Source: Streptomyces stelliscabiei (lineage in GTDB: Bacteria; Actinomycetota; Actinomycetes; Streptomycetales; Streptomycetaceae). Taken from it: 64,000 nucleotides of DNA. Made by a program: the position numbers and the translations under genes. The notes below the pieces were generated by a model. The model worked only from the letters and a program-made list of their open reading frames with translations. It did not search any database and was not told where the DNA came from. Below are positions 30,095 through 38,696 of this stretch, in pieces; the first letter of the stretch is position 1, and every line of letters begins with the position of its first letter. The stretch is from contig NZ_JADBGF010000001.1 of the NCBI RefSeq assembly GCF_014873495.1, forward strand, positions 5,084,001 through 5,148,000. Direction: 5' to 3'.

Positions 30095-32364
30095 CGCACT
30101 TCTCCTCGCTGTCCTGTTCGCTGTTCGTCGCTGTTTCCCGCCCCACCCGGTGCCGGGTCGTCCCCGTCCTCGCGGGTGAGGCGGTCCCAGTCGGTGACGA
30201 CCGGGACGAGGTCTCCCCCGAGCCACCGGGGGAGCTGATCGCGGTGATGGGCCGAACCGCTCACGCCGGACGCCCCGAACGGCACCACCCAGAGGCTGTC
30301 CTCGCGCCGGGCCAGGTCCCAGACGTAACGGGCGGCCGGGCCGCGCGCGCTGAGATCGGTGACGCCGGGGACGGCGGAGGTGCACAGGACGCAGTCGTGG
30401 TCCCCGGCGAGCCCCGGCTCGTCGGGCGTGTCCTTGCCGTCGTCCGGGAGCGCGCGCCACGGCACGAGCCGGTGGCTGTCGCCCCAGGGCCCGATCGCGG
30501 CGCCGGCCGCCTCCTCCAACGCCTCGCGCACGAGCGCGGCCCGGTCGATCCCGTACAGTTCCTGCGCCCTGAGCAGATGTTCGAGCGCGAACCCGATCCG
30601 CACGGTGAGCGAGAGCCACGGCCGGAAGACCTCGGGGTACGCCGGCGGCACCGCCAGCGCCGCGAACGCGGGCTCCGCCGCGAGCCGCCGTACAACCGCC
30701 CCGCGCAGCGCCGCGTACGCCGCCGCGTCGACGCTGTCGGCCTCCATCCGCCGGTCCCAGCGCAGAAGCCGGTCACGGAGCGCGGCCGCGGCCGGGCTGA
30801 TCCCCGCGGCCGGCCCGGACCCGCGCTCACATCCGCCTCCGGGCCCGCCCTCGGTACCCGGCGTGCCGGGGGCGGTCTCGGCGAGGGCGGTCAGGTGGTC
30901 CAACAGGGGCCCGGCGGAAGCGAGATGGGTGTCCATGTGCAGGGCGGGCATCTCCGCGGCGGACCACACCCGCCGCTCGTCCAGCAGCGCGCGGATGCGT
31001 TCGGCCCGGTGCGGCGGCGCGAACTCCACGCCCAACGGGGTCGCCGGGCCACGCTGGTTGGCCATCACCGCGACGCCGTCCTCGAACACGCCGTACGGCA
31101 TCTCGTGCCACCCCTGCCACTCGTGCCCCGGCTCCCAGGCCGCGACGACGCGGGTCCGGTTGTCCCGGCCGCGCACCGGCACCCGCCCCGCCACCCGGTG
31201 CAGCACCCCGCCCCGCGTGTCCGCCGCCAGCACGACGTTGACCGGCTCGGCCCACGCGTCGAACGCACGGTCCACCTCGGCGACCTCCCGCGCCCGGAGG
31301 AGGGGGAGCAACGCGCTCAGCCCGAGGTCCCCGGTGACACGGGGCGGACAGCGGAGGCTGAGGGGACCGGCCGGACCGGGTTCACCCGTGTCCGGCCCCC
31401 CGACGACGACCGGCCCCCGCGCGGTCTCGATCACCTCCACCTCCACCGGCTCCCCGCCCGCGACCTCGATGACCTCCACATGCCGGTGCGCGGCCCGCCA
31501 CACCCCGTCGGGACCGAGTGCCTCCACGCCGCCGTCCGTGGGCCGCAGCCGCTCCCGGTACAGGTCCTGGTAGTCGGCCATGGCGTTGGTGATGGCCCAG
31601 GCCACGTCGCCGGTGTGCCCGAAGTGCGCGATGCCCGGCATACCGGGGACGGCGAGGCCGACGACGTCGAACTCGGGGCAGGAGAGGTGGATCTGCTGGT
31701 AGACACCGGGTGCCTCGATGAACCGGTGCGGATCACCGGCGATGACGGCCTGCCCGGTGGCCGTACGGGAGCCGTCGACGAGCCACCCGTTGCTGCCGGC
31801 GGTGGCGGGCCCGTCCGTGGCGAACAGCCCGACCGCGTCGGCACCGAGATGCCGTACGGCCTCCTCCCGCCAGAGCTTGGCGGGGAACCCGGCGAACAGG
31901 ATGTGCGTGGCGAGCCACACACCGAGCGGATGCCAGACCTCCCAGCGCCCGGTCACGAGCCCGGCGCGCTCGAACTCGGGCGCCCGCCGCCCGCCCTCGG
32001 CCAGCCCGTCGTTCACACCCTCGACGTACGCGCGGACCCAGTCGGCGGTCTCCGGGTCCGTTCTCTCCAGCCGGTCGAAGCATCTTCGCGCCGTGTCCGC
32101 CAGACGGGCCCGCCGCGCGAACCGGTCCCAGCCGAGGGAGTCCACGCCCAGGAAGGCGGCGGTGGTGCCCTGGACCCGATGGCGTTCGACCTCCAGTTGC
32201 CAGGCGCGGTCGAGGGCGGTGACCCGGCCCTGGGCGTGGGCGAGAGCGCGGACGTCTGCGGCGCGGAGGTGGGGGATGCCCCAGGCGTCGCGGTACGTCC
32301 CGTACGCCTGTGGTCCCTGTGACCCTCGCGCCCCCTGCGATCCCCGGGGTCCATGGCTCGACAT
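30091..32364 (-). CDS. Penicillin-acylase-like Ntn hydrolase
   Basis: A 757-aa Ntn-hydrolase precursor of the penicillin/cephalosporin acylase family, which cleaves side-chain amides. Motifs: DAWGIPHLRAADVRALAHAQGRVTALDRAWQLE (alpha chain), then GPATAGSNGWLVDGSRTATGQ, where autocleavage exposes Ser191 as the catalytic N-terminus of the beta chain, and GDPHRFIEAPGVYQQIHL. I choose ATG 32364 (GAGGGGGC ribosome site); ATG 32403 adds 13 residues. No signal peptide is evident, so it may be cytosolic. An iron box 64-82 bp upstream suggests induction in iron starvation; the natural substrate could be an acylated siderophore or a fatty amide. Confidence 0.87.
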   Translation of the reverse strand: MSSHGPRGSQGARGSQGPQAYGTYRDAWGIPHLRAADVRALAHAQGRVTALDRAWQLEVERHRVQGTTAAFLGVDSLGWDRFARRARLADTARRCFDRLERTDPETADWVRAYVEGVNDGLAEGGRRAPEFERAGLVTGRWEVWHPLGVWLATHILFAGFPAKLWREEAVRHLGADAVGLFATDGPATAGSNGWLVDGSRTATGQAVIAGDPHRFIEAPGVYQQIHLSCPEFDVVGLAVPGMPGIAHFGHTGDVAWAITNAMADYQDLYRERLRPTDGGVEALGPDGVWRAAHRHVEVIEVAGGEPVEVEVIETARGPVVVGGPDTGEPGPAGPLSLRCPPRVTGDLGLSALLPLLRAREVAEVDRAFDAWAEPVNVVLAADTRGGVLHRVAGRVPVRGRDNRTRVVAAWEPGHEWQGWHEMPYGVFEDGVAVMANQRGPATPLGVEFAPPHRAERIRALLDERRVWSAAEMPALHMDTHLASAGPLLDHLTALAETAPGTPGTEGGPGGGCERGSGPAAGISPAAAALRDRLLRWDRRMEADSVDAAAYAALRGAVVRRLAAEPAFAALAVPPAYPEVFRPWLSLTVRIGFALEHLLRAQELYGIDRAALVREALEEAAGAAIGPWGDSHRLVPWRALPDDGKDTPDEPGLAGDHDCVLCTSAVPGVTDLSARGPAARYVWDLARREDSLWVVPFGASGVSGSAHHRDQLPRWLGGDLVPVVTDWDRLTREDGDDPAPGGAGNSDEQRTGQRGEVR

Positions 32365-32427
32365 GCCCCCTCGGACCTGCTCCCGCCCGCCGATGTCCCG
32401 CATTCTCGTCCCCGCTCCCCTCGTGAT

Positions 32428-32446
32428 TTAGGTTAGCCTCACCTAA
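32428..32446. promoter_or_regulatory. Iron box (DmdR1/IdeR-type operator)
   Basis: TTAGGTTAGCCTCACCTAA is a 19-bp near-palindrome matching the actinobacterial DmdR1/IdeR/DtxR consensus (TTAGGTTAGGCTCACCTAA) at all but one base. It lies between the divergent acylase operon and the siderophore-interacting protein gene and should repress both when iron is replete. Confidence 0.93.
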
Positions 32447-32486
32447 GCAATCGGTGATCAAAGCGTACGGGAAGGGTGCAGAAGCC

Positions 32487-33233
32487 ATGGGGCAGGGGCA
32501 CGGTTGGGAGGGAGCGGTCCTCAAACTGCTCCGCGGCAAGGACTTCGTCCTCACGGTGACCGGTGCGGAACAGGTCACCGAGCACTACCGCCGGGTCCAC
32601 CTCACCGACGGCGGCATGCTCGCGACGACCGGCGTCCACCCGACGATGTGGGTACGCCTGTGGTTCGACGCCGCCGGCAAACCGCACCAGCGGGCCTACA
32701 CCCTGGTCGACCCCGACCCGGCCACCGGCACCTTCAGCCTGGAGTTCGCCCTCCACGACGGACACGCCAGCGACTGGGCCCGCACCGCGAAGCCCGGCGA
32801 CACCATCGAGGCCACGGTCCAGGGCACCGCCTTCACCGAGCCCGACCCCACCCCGTCCCACCTCCTCGCCGTCGGCGACCCGGCCTCCCTCCCGGCCCTC
32901 AACTCCCTCCTGGGCGCACTCCCGTCGGCCCCGGCGACGATCTGGTTCGAGACGCCGACGGACACCGGGGCCCCCACCCCCGAGGCGGGCGGGCTCCCCC
33001 TCCGCCTCGACCCCACCCGCCACGACCTCCGCCCGGTCCCCCGCCAGGACGCCGGCGCCCGCCTCCTCACCCAGGTGAGAGCCGACGCCCCCGCCCTCCT
33101 GGCGAACACCCCCACCCCCTACGTCTGGATCGCCTGCGACACCACGACGACCCGCTCCCTGACGACGTACTTCCGCAAGGAACTGGGCGTACCGAAGCAG
33201 CGGACGCACGCGCTGGGCTACTGGCGCCCGTGA
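32487..33233 (+). CDS. Siderophore-interacting protein (ferric-siderophore reductase, FAD family)
   Basis: A 248-aa SIP-family flavoprotein that reduces ferric siderophores in the cytosol. It has VTGAEQVTEHYRRVHLTDGG, the FAD motif HQRAYTLVDPDPATGTFSLEFALHDG (RxYT), HLLAVGDPASLPALNSLL (NAD(P)H-binding region), and the C-terminal YVWIACDTTTTRSLTTYFRKELGV...GYWRP signature. ATG 32487 has a GAAGGG site; a GTG at 32454 directly abuts the iron box. Divergent from the acylase/acyltransferase operon and controlled by the shared iron box. Confidence 0.92.
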   Translation: MGQGHGWEGAVLKLLRGKDFVLTVTGAEQVTEHYRRVHLTDGGMLATTGVHPTMWVRLWFDAAGKPHQRAYTLVDPDPATGTFSLEFALHDGHASDWARTAKPGDTIEATVQGTAFTEPDPTPSHLLAVGDPASLPALNSLLGALPSAPATIWFETPTDTGAPTPEAGGLPLRLDPTRHDLRPVPRQDAGARLLTQVRADAPALLANTPTPYVWIACDTTTTRSLTTYFRKELGVPKQRTHALGYWRP

Positions 33234-33297
33234 GGCGGCCGGCGCCCTCGCCCGGGGCCGGGCTGCGGCGGGCCGCCCGGCGGGCGATCATCGGGGC

Positions 33298-33891
33298 ATG
33301 AACGTCACCCTTCACCTCGCCCAGGACCCCGAGGCGGACGAGCTCCTCGGGCGCAGTCCGCTCGCCGCGCTGGTCGGCATGCTGCTGGACCAGCAGGTGC
33401 CGATGGAGTGGGCGTTCAGGGGCCCGTGGACCATCGCGCACCGGCTCGGCGCGGACGACCTGGACGCCCACGAGATCGCGGCGGCCGACCCGGAGTCGTT
33501 CGTCGCGCTGCTGTCGGCCAAACCGGCGGTGCACCGCTACCCCGGTTCCATGGCGAAGCGGATCCAGCAGCTGTGCCAGTACCTCGTCGACCACTACGAC
33601 GGCGACGCGAGCGCGGTCTGGCAGGACGCGGCGACCGGCGGGGAACTGCTCTCCCGCCTCGAATCCCTCCCCGGCTTCGGCCGCCAGAAGGCCCAGATCT
33701 TCCTGGCCCTCCTCGGCAAACAACTCGGCGTCCACCCCACCGGCTGGCGGGAGGCCGCCGGGTCCTACGGCGACCCCGATGCCTTTCGCTCCGTGGCCGA
33801 CATCAAGGGCCCCGACTCGCTGGCCAAGGTCCGGGCCCACAAGCAGGAGATGAAGGCGGCGGCCAAGGCGGCGAAGGCCTCCGGCAAGTAG
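33298..33891 (+). CDS. HhH-GPD-type base-excision repair protein
   Basis: A 197-aa DNA glycosylase-like protein. MNVTLHLAQDPEADELLGRSPLAALVGMLLDQQVPMEWAF is the typical N-terminus of this small actinobacterial group, and LESLPGFGRQKAQIFLALLGKQLGV is the helix-hairpin-helix. The usual catalytic Asp after the HhH is not obvious, so a glycosylase reaction is uncertain. The C-terminus is Lys/Ala rich (EMKAAAKAAKASGK), fit for DNA contact. Confidence 0.88.
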   Translation: MNVTLHLAQDPEADELLGRSPLAALVGMLLDQQVPMEWAFRGPWTIAHRLGADDLDAHEIAAADPESFVALLSAKPAVHRYPGSMAKRIQQLCQYLVDHYDGDASAVWQDAATGGELLSRLESLPGFGRQKAQIFLALLGKQLGVHPTGWREAAGSYGDPDAFRSVADIKGPDSLAKVRAHKQEMKAAAKAAKASGK

Positions 33892-34242
33892 CCGCGGAGG
33901 CGGAGCCGACGGCCGCGCCCCGGGGCGCGCTCCACCCACGCCACCGGGAGCAGTCGTGGCGCGGCTCCGAAGACTTCCCGGCGACATCGCGGCACCCCTG
34001 CGCAGAAGTCCGGACGACGCGACGAGGAACCCCGGCGCGACCGGGGCGACACCCCGGGAGAATCCCCGACCCGCGCCGCGCAGCGGACGCGCCGCACCCC
34101 CGAAAGAGCCCCGTCGGGCACCCACGACGGCCACCGGACCCTCACGGAATCACCGGTATGCCCTACTTCGCTCCACCTTTTCCGTCCCCGCACTCCGCCG
34201 CCATGGCTGCGCCCGGAACGTCTTGACCGGTAGGCTTTCCGT
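33892..34242. other. Intergenic region
   Basis: About 350 bases without a credible gene. A small perfect palindrome GCGCCCCGGGGCGC is at 33915-33928. At its right end TAGGCT (34231-34236) lies 6 nt before the next start codon and is probably the -10 of a leaderless promoter. Confidence 0.45.
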
Positions 34243-34539
34243 GTGATCTTCAAGCGCATCGGAAACGGCCGACCGTACCCCGAACACGGCCGGGAAAGCA
34301 CCCGGCAGTGGGCGGACGTCGCGCCGCGCCCGGTCCGCCTCGATCAGCTCGTGACGACCAAGGGGCAGCTGGACCTGGAGACCCTCCTCGCCGAGGACTC
34401 CACGTTCTACGGCGACCTCTTCGCGCACGTGGTGAAGTGGCAGGGCGACCTGTACCTGGAGGACGGCCTCCACCGCGCGGTCCGCGCGGCCCTCCAGCAA
34501 CGCCAGGTGCTCCACGCCCGCGTCCTGGAACTGGACTAG
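34243..34539 (+). CDS. Small conserved actinobacterial protein, annotated as VapB-like in relatives
   Basis: A 98-aa protein (VIFKRIGNGRPYPEHGRES..., LDQLVTTKGQLDLETLLAEDSTFYGDLFAHVVKWQGDLYLEDGLHRAVRAALQQ). Orthologues occur across actinobacteria beside upp/LytR_C genes and are often called VapB antitoxin-like. No toxin gene is adjacent, and the part LYLEDGLHRAVRAALQQRQVLHARVLEL also resembles ParB/nuclease-like fragments, so a toxin-antitoxin role is doubtful. The GTG start has TAGGCT 6 nt upstream and no ribosome site, suggesting leaderless translation. Confidence 0.85.
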   Translation: MIFKRIGNGRPYPEHGRESTRQWADVAPRPVRLDQLVTTKGQLDLETLLAEDSTFYGDLFAHVVKWQGDLYLEDGLHRAVRAALQQRQVLHARVLELD

Positions 34540-34635
34540 CCCGCACGGAAGCCGGTTGGCCCTTTCGGGTTGGACCACAGCGCGGTGAATGATCATCTAG
34601 TAGGCATCACCGTCCAACGGCACTACGCTGCGCCC

Positions 34636-35304
34636 ATGAGCATGCTGACCCCTCCCGGCATGGGCGGCCAGTACCGGATCACGGGGGACAAGTACCCGAA
34701 GCTGCGTCGGCCCAGGAGGCGGCGCAGGCTCGTCCTCGCCGTCCTCGCGTCCGTGACGTCGCTGGGCCTCGTGGGCTGGGGAACCCTGCAGCTCATCGAC
34801 GTCTTCACCGGTGACGGGGACCAGGCCGCCGCGGCCGGCCCCAAGGCGGACTGCGCGTCCCGCGTGAGCCCGTCCCCCGGAGCGAGCGGACCGGCCGGGA
34901 AGTCCGGGGCGTCCGCGAAGGGCTACCCCGCACCGGGCAGGATCACCGTCAACGTCCTCAACGCCACGCCCCGGGCCGGTCTCGCCAAGGAGACCGCCGC
35001 CGAGCTGAAGAAGCGTGGCTTCCGCATCGGGAACGTGGGCAACGCGACCAAGGAGTACGACAAGAAGGTCAAGGGCGCCGCGATACTGCTCGGCGCGAAG
35101 GCCGCCGCCGACGCGGCGCTGCCCGTCCTCAACACCCAGCTCACCGGGGCGCGGCTGAAGACCGACGGTCGTACGAAGGCCACCGAGGTGGACCTCGTCA
35201 TCGGCACCGGCTTCAAGGCCCTCAGCAAGCAGAAGGACGCCGACCGGGCCCTGGCCGATCTGACCAGGCCCGAGCCGACGCCCAGCACCACCAGAACCTG
35301 CTGA
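34636..35304 (+). CDS. Membrane-anchored LytR_C-domain protein
   Basis: A 222-aa protein with a basic cytoplasmic N-terminus (PKLRRPRRRRR), one membrane helix (LVLAVLASVTSLGLVGWGTLQLI) and an extracytoplasmic LytR C-terminal domain (ITVNVLNATPRAGLAKETAAELKKRGFRIGNVGNA, VDLVIGTGFKAL). LytR_C proteins bind cell-wall-related ligands; the LCP catalytic domain is absent. ATG 34636 has TACGCT (34624-34629) 6 nt upstream and no ribosome site, another leaderless candidate. Confidence 0.88.
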   Translation: MSMLTPPGMGGQYRITGDKYPKLRRPRRRRRLVLAVLASVTSLGLVGWGTLQLIDVFTGDGDQAAAAGPKADCASRVSPSPGASGPAGKSGASAKGYPAPGRITVNVLNATPRAGLAKETAAELKKRGFRIGNVGNATKEYDKKVKGAAILLGAKAAADAALPVLNTQLTGARLKTDGRTKATEVDLVIGTGFKALSKQKDADRALADLTRPEPTPSTTRTC

Positions 35305-35329
35305 CCCCGAAGGCCTACACACGCACGGG

Positions 35330-35965
35330 CTACTCCGCGGCGCCGTAGAGCCGGTCGCCCGCGTCTCCCAGGCCCGGCACGATGTAGCCGTGCTCGTTGA
35401 GGCGCTCGTCGACGGCGGCGGTCACCACCGTCACCGGTGAGCCCGCCAGCTCCCGCTCCATGATCTCGACGCCCTCGGGTGCGGCCAGGAGCACCACGGC
35501 GGTCACGTCGTCGGCACCGCGGGCGATCAGCTCGCGGATCGCGGCGACCAGGGTGCCGCCGGTGGCGAGCATGGGGTCGAGGACGTACACCTGACGCCCG
35601 GAGAGATCCTCCGGCATGCGGGTGGCGTACGTGGAGGCCTCCAGCGTCTCCTCGTTGCGGATCATGCCGAGGAAGCCCACTTCGGCGGTCGGCAGCAGCC
35701 GGACCATGCCGTCGAGCATGCCGAGGCCGGCCCGGAGGATGGGCACCACGAGGGGGCGCGGGTGGGAGAGCTTGACGCCCGTGGTCGACGCGACCGGCGT
35801 CGTGATGTCGACCAGCTCGGTGCGCACGTCCCGCGTGGCCTCGTAGGCGAGCAGGGTGACCAGTTCGTCGGCGAGGCGACGGAAGGTCGGGGAGTCGGTG
35901 CGCCGGTCGCGCAGCGTGGTGAGCTTGTGGGCGACCAGAGGGTGGTCGACGACGTGGAGACGCAT
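35330..35965 (-). CDS. upp: Uracil phosphoribosyltransferase
   Basis: Converts uracil and PRPP to UMP in pyrimidine salvage. The 211-aa product has the family length and motifs: MRLHVVDHPLVAHKLTTLRD, PRPLVVPILRAGLGMLDG, VYVLDPMLATGGTLVAAI (PRPP loop) and the C-terminal HGYIVPGLGDAGDRLYGAAE uracil-binding segment. ATG 35965 is preceded at 7 nt by TACTGT (35973-35978 on the plus strand) with no ribosome site, so it may be leaderless. Convergent with the LytR_C gene with a 25-bp gap. Confidence 0.97.
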   Translation of the reverse strand: MRLHVVDHPLVAHKLTTLRDRRTDSPTFRRLADELVTLLAYEATRDVRTELVDITTPVASTTGVKLSHPRPLVVPILRAGLGMLDGMVRLLPTAEVGFLGMIRNEETLEASTYATRMPEDLSGRQVYVLDPMLATGGTLVAAIRELIARGADDVTAVVLLAAPEGVEIMERELAGSPVTVVTAAVDERLNEHGYIVPGLGDAGDRLYGAAE

Positions 35966-36588
35966 GTCCACAACAGTAACCGGGGCAACAGGCCCGGGCG
36001 CCCCCTCACCGTCCCCCACCCGCCGCACCTTTCCGATGGCATCAAACCCGCCATCGGCGGGAAAGTGGGATGAACGGAGCGACGACGGAACGACCGGCGC
36101 CTGACGGTGGTGAGCCCATGCCAGACCCGAACAACGCTTCCCCACGTCCCCGGGGCACCCGCACGGGACCCGACCCGGCCGAGCGGCGCAACGCGCCCGA
36201 CCGGCGGACCGGAAGGTCCGCGCGGACAGCGGGCGGTACGACGCGTACGGCCGAGGGAGCGGAACGACCAGGCGGCCGAGTGACGCCGCAGGCCTCCGCC
36301 GGGACGGCCGACCGCACGACGCGGCCGCCCGGCGGTACGGCGCGGACCCCCACCGGGACCGCGCGGGGCGCCGGCCCGCCGGCGCGGACGGGCGGCCGGG
36401 CAGCTCGCACGGGCAAGGGACCGGCGCGGACCGCTGAACGGACGGCGCCCCCGGCGGACGAGACGGCGCGGACGACCGGGCGCGCCACGCCCCCGGCGGA
36501 CAGGACGGGGCGGGGAACCGGAAACGCGGCTCGGGAAGCGGCGGGAAAGGCGCGGGTGGCGGTGCGAGGGGCCGAAGAGGTGGCGGAC
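35966..36588. other. Low-complexity region, possible N-terminal extension of the next gene
   Basis: About 620 bases. An ATG at 36070 opens a frame continuous with the small protein at 36589, which would make 231 aa, but residues 1-165 would be almost only Arg, Thr, Ala, Gly and Pro (ARTTGRATPPADRTGRGTG). Such frames are common by chance in this composition, so I do not annotate it as coding, though a histone-tail-like basic extension cannot be excluded. Confidence 0.4.
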
Positions 36589-36765
36589 ATGGCTGATGAG
36601 GCGCAGGGCGGCGGGCGGGAGAACGAGGCGGCCCGTCGGCGCCGACGGGCACAGTTCCTGCGGGAACTGACGGAGGCGCGGGAGCTGCGCGACCGGGTCC
36701 AGCCGCGCCGCGCCAAGGCCGCCCGACTCCGCCACGCCATGCGCATGCGCACCTTCCGCTGGTGA
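36589..36765 (+). CDS. 58-aa conserved basic protein of unknown function
   Basis: Begins MADEAQGGGRENEAARRRRRAQ at ATG 36589 with GAGG upstream, and ends AARLRHAMRMRTFRW. It is strongly basic and helical (QFLRELTEARELRDRVQPRRAKAARLR), with features of a nucleic-acid-binding peptide. Similar short proteins are usual at this position in Streptomyces, from memory; no function is known to me. Confidence 0.65.
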   Translation: MADEAQGGGRENEAARRRRRAQFLRELTEARELRDRVQPRRAKAARLRHAMRMRTFRW

Positions 36766-37107
36766 CCCGGCCGCCCCGCCCTCTCGGCTCCTCCCCCGCG
36801 CCCTCCCCTCCCACGGGACCCGTGCGACGTGTTCGTGGGGCCCGAGTGGGGCGTTCACGGGGTGGCCGTGCATATGCGGCCGGGATCTGCGCGTACGATC
36901 CGCTGGTGGCGGCAACAGGTGCCCAGGTGAACGGCGGCCCCACCGGCGATCAAAAGAGCCGGACACAGGGAGCCGAAGACGTCCCCTGAGCGCTCCGTTT
37001 CTGCCACGATTCCGAGTGGGTGGGGCTCGGACCGCAAGCCTCCCCATCCACAACGTCCGCCGGGGGGACCCCCGACCGGCACACCTATGACCAGTGGGAG
37101 AGTCACG
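36766..37107. other. Intergenic region upstream of the TadA-partner gene
   Basis: About 340 bases. It includes TACGAT (36894-36899) as a plausible -10 and a 27-codon frame described separately. No other gene is credible. Confidence 0.4.
36906..36989 (+). CDS. Possible 27-aa leaderless leader ORF
   Basis: GTG 36906 lies 6 nt after TACGAT, the same geometry as neighbouring leaderless genes, and opens a 27-codon frame (VAATGAQVNGGPTGDQKSRT...) ending at TGA 36989. Upstream of the TadA-partner gene it could be a regulatory leader peptide. The evidence is position only. Confidence 0.22.
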   Translation: MAATGAQVNGGPTGDQKSRTQGAEDVP

Positions 37108-37632
37108 GTGTACTTCGCCGCACTGCTCGCGCGCACCGAAGACGGGTGGGAAGCGAGCGACACAGAGCTCGACGATGTGGAAACCCTGTCGGATCTGGCC
37201 GACCTGGCCCGTGAAGCCTCGCCCGGCGACGACACGGTGCTGGTGCTCATCGAGCAGGAGGACGCCTGGTTCGGCGTCGTCCGCATCGATGGCGAGGACG
37301 ACCCTCGTATCTACGTGTCGGACGCCGCCGCCGCTGCCCGCAGCAGCTACGGCGAGATCCTGCTCACCGACGAACTGCTCGGAAGGGAGCCCGGCGACGA
37401 CACCGCCGACCTGGAGTCTCTCGATCTCGACGGCACCGAGGACGGCGAGTCCGACGACGAGGACGACGACACGTCCGCCGAGGCCGTGCCGCACAGCCCC
37501 GTCGGCGACACCGAGATCCTCGACGACCTGGGGGTGGGCGAGAAGGAGCTGCGCGCTCTCGACGCCGACGACGCCCTCGGCTCGATCGCCGAGGCTCTCG
37601 GGGCGTCGGAGGTCCTGGAGACGGTCCGCTGA
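37108..37632 (+). CDS. tRNA adenosine deaminase-associated protein
   Basis: A 174-aa acidic protein (VYFAALLARTEDGWEASDTELDDVETLSDLADLAREASPGDDTVLVLIEQED) that accompanies tadA throughout actinobacteria. Its middle is a long Asp/Glu run (DGTEDGESDDEDDD), and the C-terminus LRALDADDALGSIAEALGASEVLE is conserved. The role is unknown; genomic pairing suggests a partner of tRNA editing. I use GTG 37108, 7 nt after GGGAGAG; ATG 37087 would add 7 residues before the ribosome site. Confidence 0.88.
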   Translation: MYFAALLARTEDGWEASDTELDDVETLSDLADLAREASPGDDTVLVLIEQEDAWFGVVRIDGEDDPRIYVSDAAAAARSSYGEILLTDELLGREPGDDTADLESLDLDGTEDGESDDEDDDTSAEAVPHSPVGDTEILDDLGVGEKELRALDADDALGSIAEALGASEVLETVR

Positions 37633-37672
37633 GTGCGGTGAGTCCGCCGAGTCCATCGGCTGCGTTCCCCCG

Positions 37673-38281
37673 GTGACCGACGCGACCGACGCGGCGGCAC
37701 CGGGCGGACCCGATCCCGTCCGTGACCCCTGGCGGTCCGCGATGCGGCTCGCCCTGGCCGAGGCCGGGCGGGCCGCCGAGGGCGGTGACGTCCCGGTCGG
37801 CGCGGTCGTCCTGGCCCCGGACGGCACGACCGTCCTCGCCACCGGGCACAACGAACGCGAGGCGACCGGCGACCCGACCGCCCACGCCGAGGTACTGGCC
37901 CTGCGCCGGGCGGCCGCCGCCCTGCGGGCTCCCGCGACGCGGACCGCCTCCGGCGAAGACGGCGAGGGCGGCCAGGACGGCGACGGGGTCAAGGGCGGTG
38001 ACGGGGTCAGGGGCGGTGACGGCAGACGACCGGGCGAATGGCGGCTGACCGGCTGCACCCTGGTCGTGACCCTCGAACCCTGCACGATGTGCGCGGGCGC
38101 GCTCGTGCAGTCCCGGATCGACCGGGTCGTCTACGGCGCCCGCGACGAGAAGGCCGGCGCCACCGGCTCCGTCTGGGACGTCGTACGCGACCGGCGCCTC
38201 AACCACCGCCCCGAGGTCGTCGAAGGCGTCCTCGCCGACGACTGCGCCCGGCTCCTCACCGAGTTCTTCCGCACCCGCTGA
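37673..38281 (+). CDS. tadA: tRNA-specific adenosine deaminase
   Basis: Deaminates the wobble adenosine of tRNA-Arg(ACG) to inosine; that tRNA is encoded at 59.2 kb. The 202-aa protein carries the zinc sites HAE (His71) and PCTMC (Cys137, Cys140) and the proton-shuttle Glu73. Between them, residues about 87-120 form a Gly/Asp-rich insert (SGEDGEGGQDGDGVKGGDG) absent from compact TadA proteins. GTG 37673 gives the earliest sensible start; no ribosome site is obvious. It follows its partner gene by 40 bp. Confidence 0.95.
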   Translation: MTDATDAAAPGGPDPVRDPWRSAMRLALAEAGRAAEGGDVPVGAVVLAPDGTTVLATGHNEREATGDPTAHAEVLALRRAAAALRAPATRTASGEDGEGGQDGDGVKGGDGVRGGDGRRPGEWRLTGCTLVVTLEPCTMCAGALVQSRIDRVVYGARDEKAGATGSVWDVVRDRRLNHRPEVVEGVLADDCARLLTEFFRTR

Positions 38282-38336
38282 GACCCCCTCGATACCGATT
38301 TCAAAGCACGCCCCACCTTGCTGTAAGGTCTCCCTC

Positions 38337-38421
38337 GGTAGCGTGTCCGAGCGGCCGAAGGAGCTCGCCTCGAAAGCGAGTGTGGCGCAAGTCACCGAGG
38401 GTTCAAATCCCTCCGCTACCG
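38337..38421 (+). tRNA. tRNA-Ser (anticodon CGA)
   Basis: Acceptor GGTAGCG (38337-38343) pairs with CGCTACC (38414-38420), discriminator G. Anticodon loop CTCGAAA in CTCGC...GCGAG gives CGA; the long variable arm (TGTGGCGCAAGTCACC) marks a class II tRNA; T-arm GAGGG-TTCAAAT-CCCTC. CCA is not encoded. Confidence 0.96.
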
Positions 38422-38427
38422 CAGAAG

Positions 38428-38456
38428 AAGGGCCCGGTCCATTGGACCGGGCCCTT
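38428..38456. terminator. Terminator hairpin after tRNA-Ser(CGA)
   Basis: AAGGGCCCGGTCC and GGACCGGGCCCTT form a perfect 13-bp stem around ATT, 7 nt after the tRNA. Confidence 0.9.
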
Positions 38457-38696
38457 CGCGTTTGAGGCGTTGAGGCGTTGAGACGGTGAGGCGTGTGGGG
38501 GGCGGCATTTCGAGGCGGCCGACGCGCTCCCGAGCACCTGGGCATGCACACCCGGCGCGCCGGCACAACCCGGGAATCGCCGGAACAGTGATCCCCGTCC
38601 CCCGTGCTTGTCTTGGGGCGGCGCCGCCGGGTTCGGCACGCGGTGCCCACAGCTGAGCCGTACACGCTGTCCGTCGCCCGAGGGGAAGTCCTTGAC

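Noticed and set aside
33956..34246. 96-aa plus-strand ORF
   Set aside because: No domain, overlaps the next gene's promoter, composition like random GC-rich DNA.
34243..34539. Type II toxin-antitoxin module
   Set aside because: Relatives are labelled VapB-like, but no toxin gene adjoins and the neighbour is a LytR_C protein.
36070..36588. N-terminal 173-residue extension of the 58-aa basic protein
   Set aside because: Extreme Arg/Thr/Ala/Gly bias without a domain and a better ribosome site at the internal ATG; kept only as an alternative.
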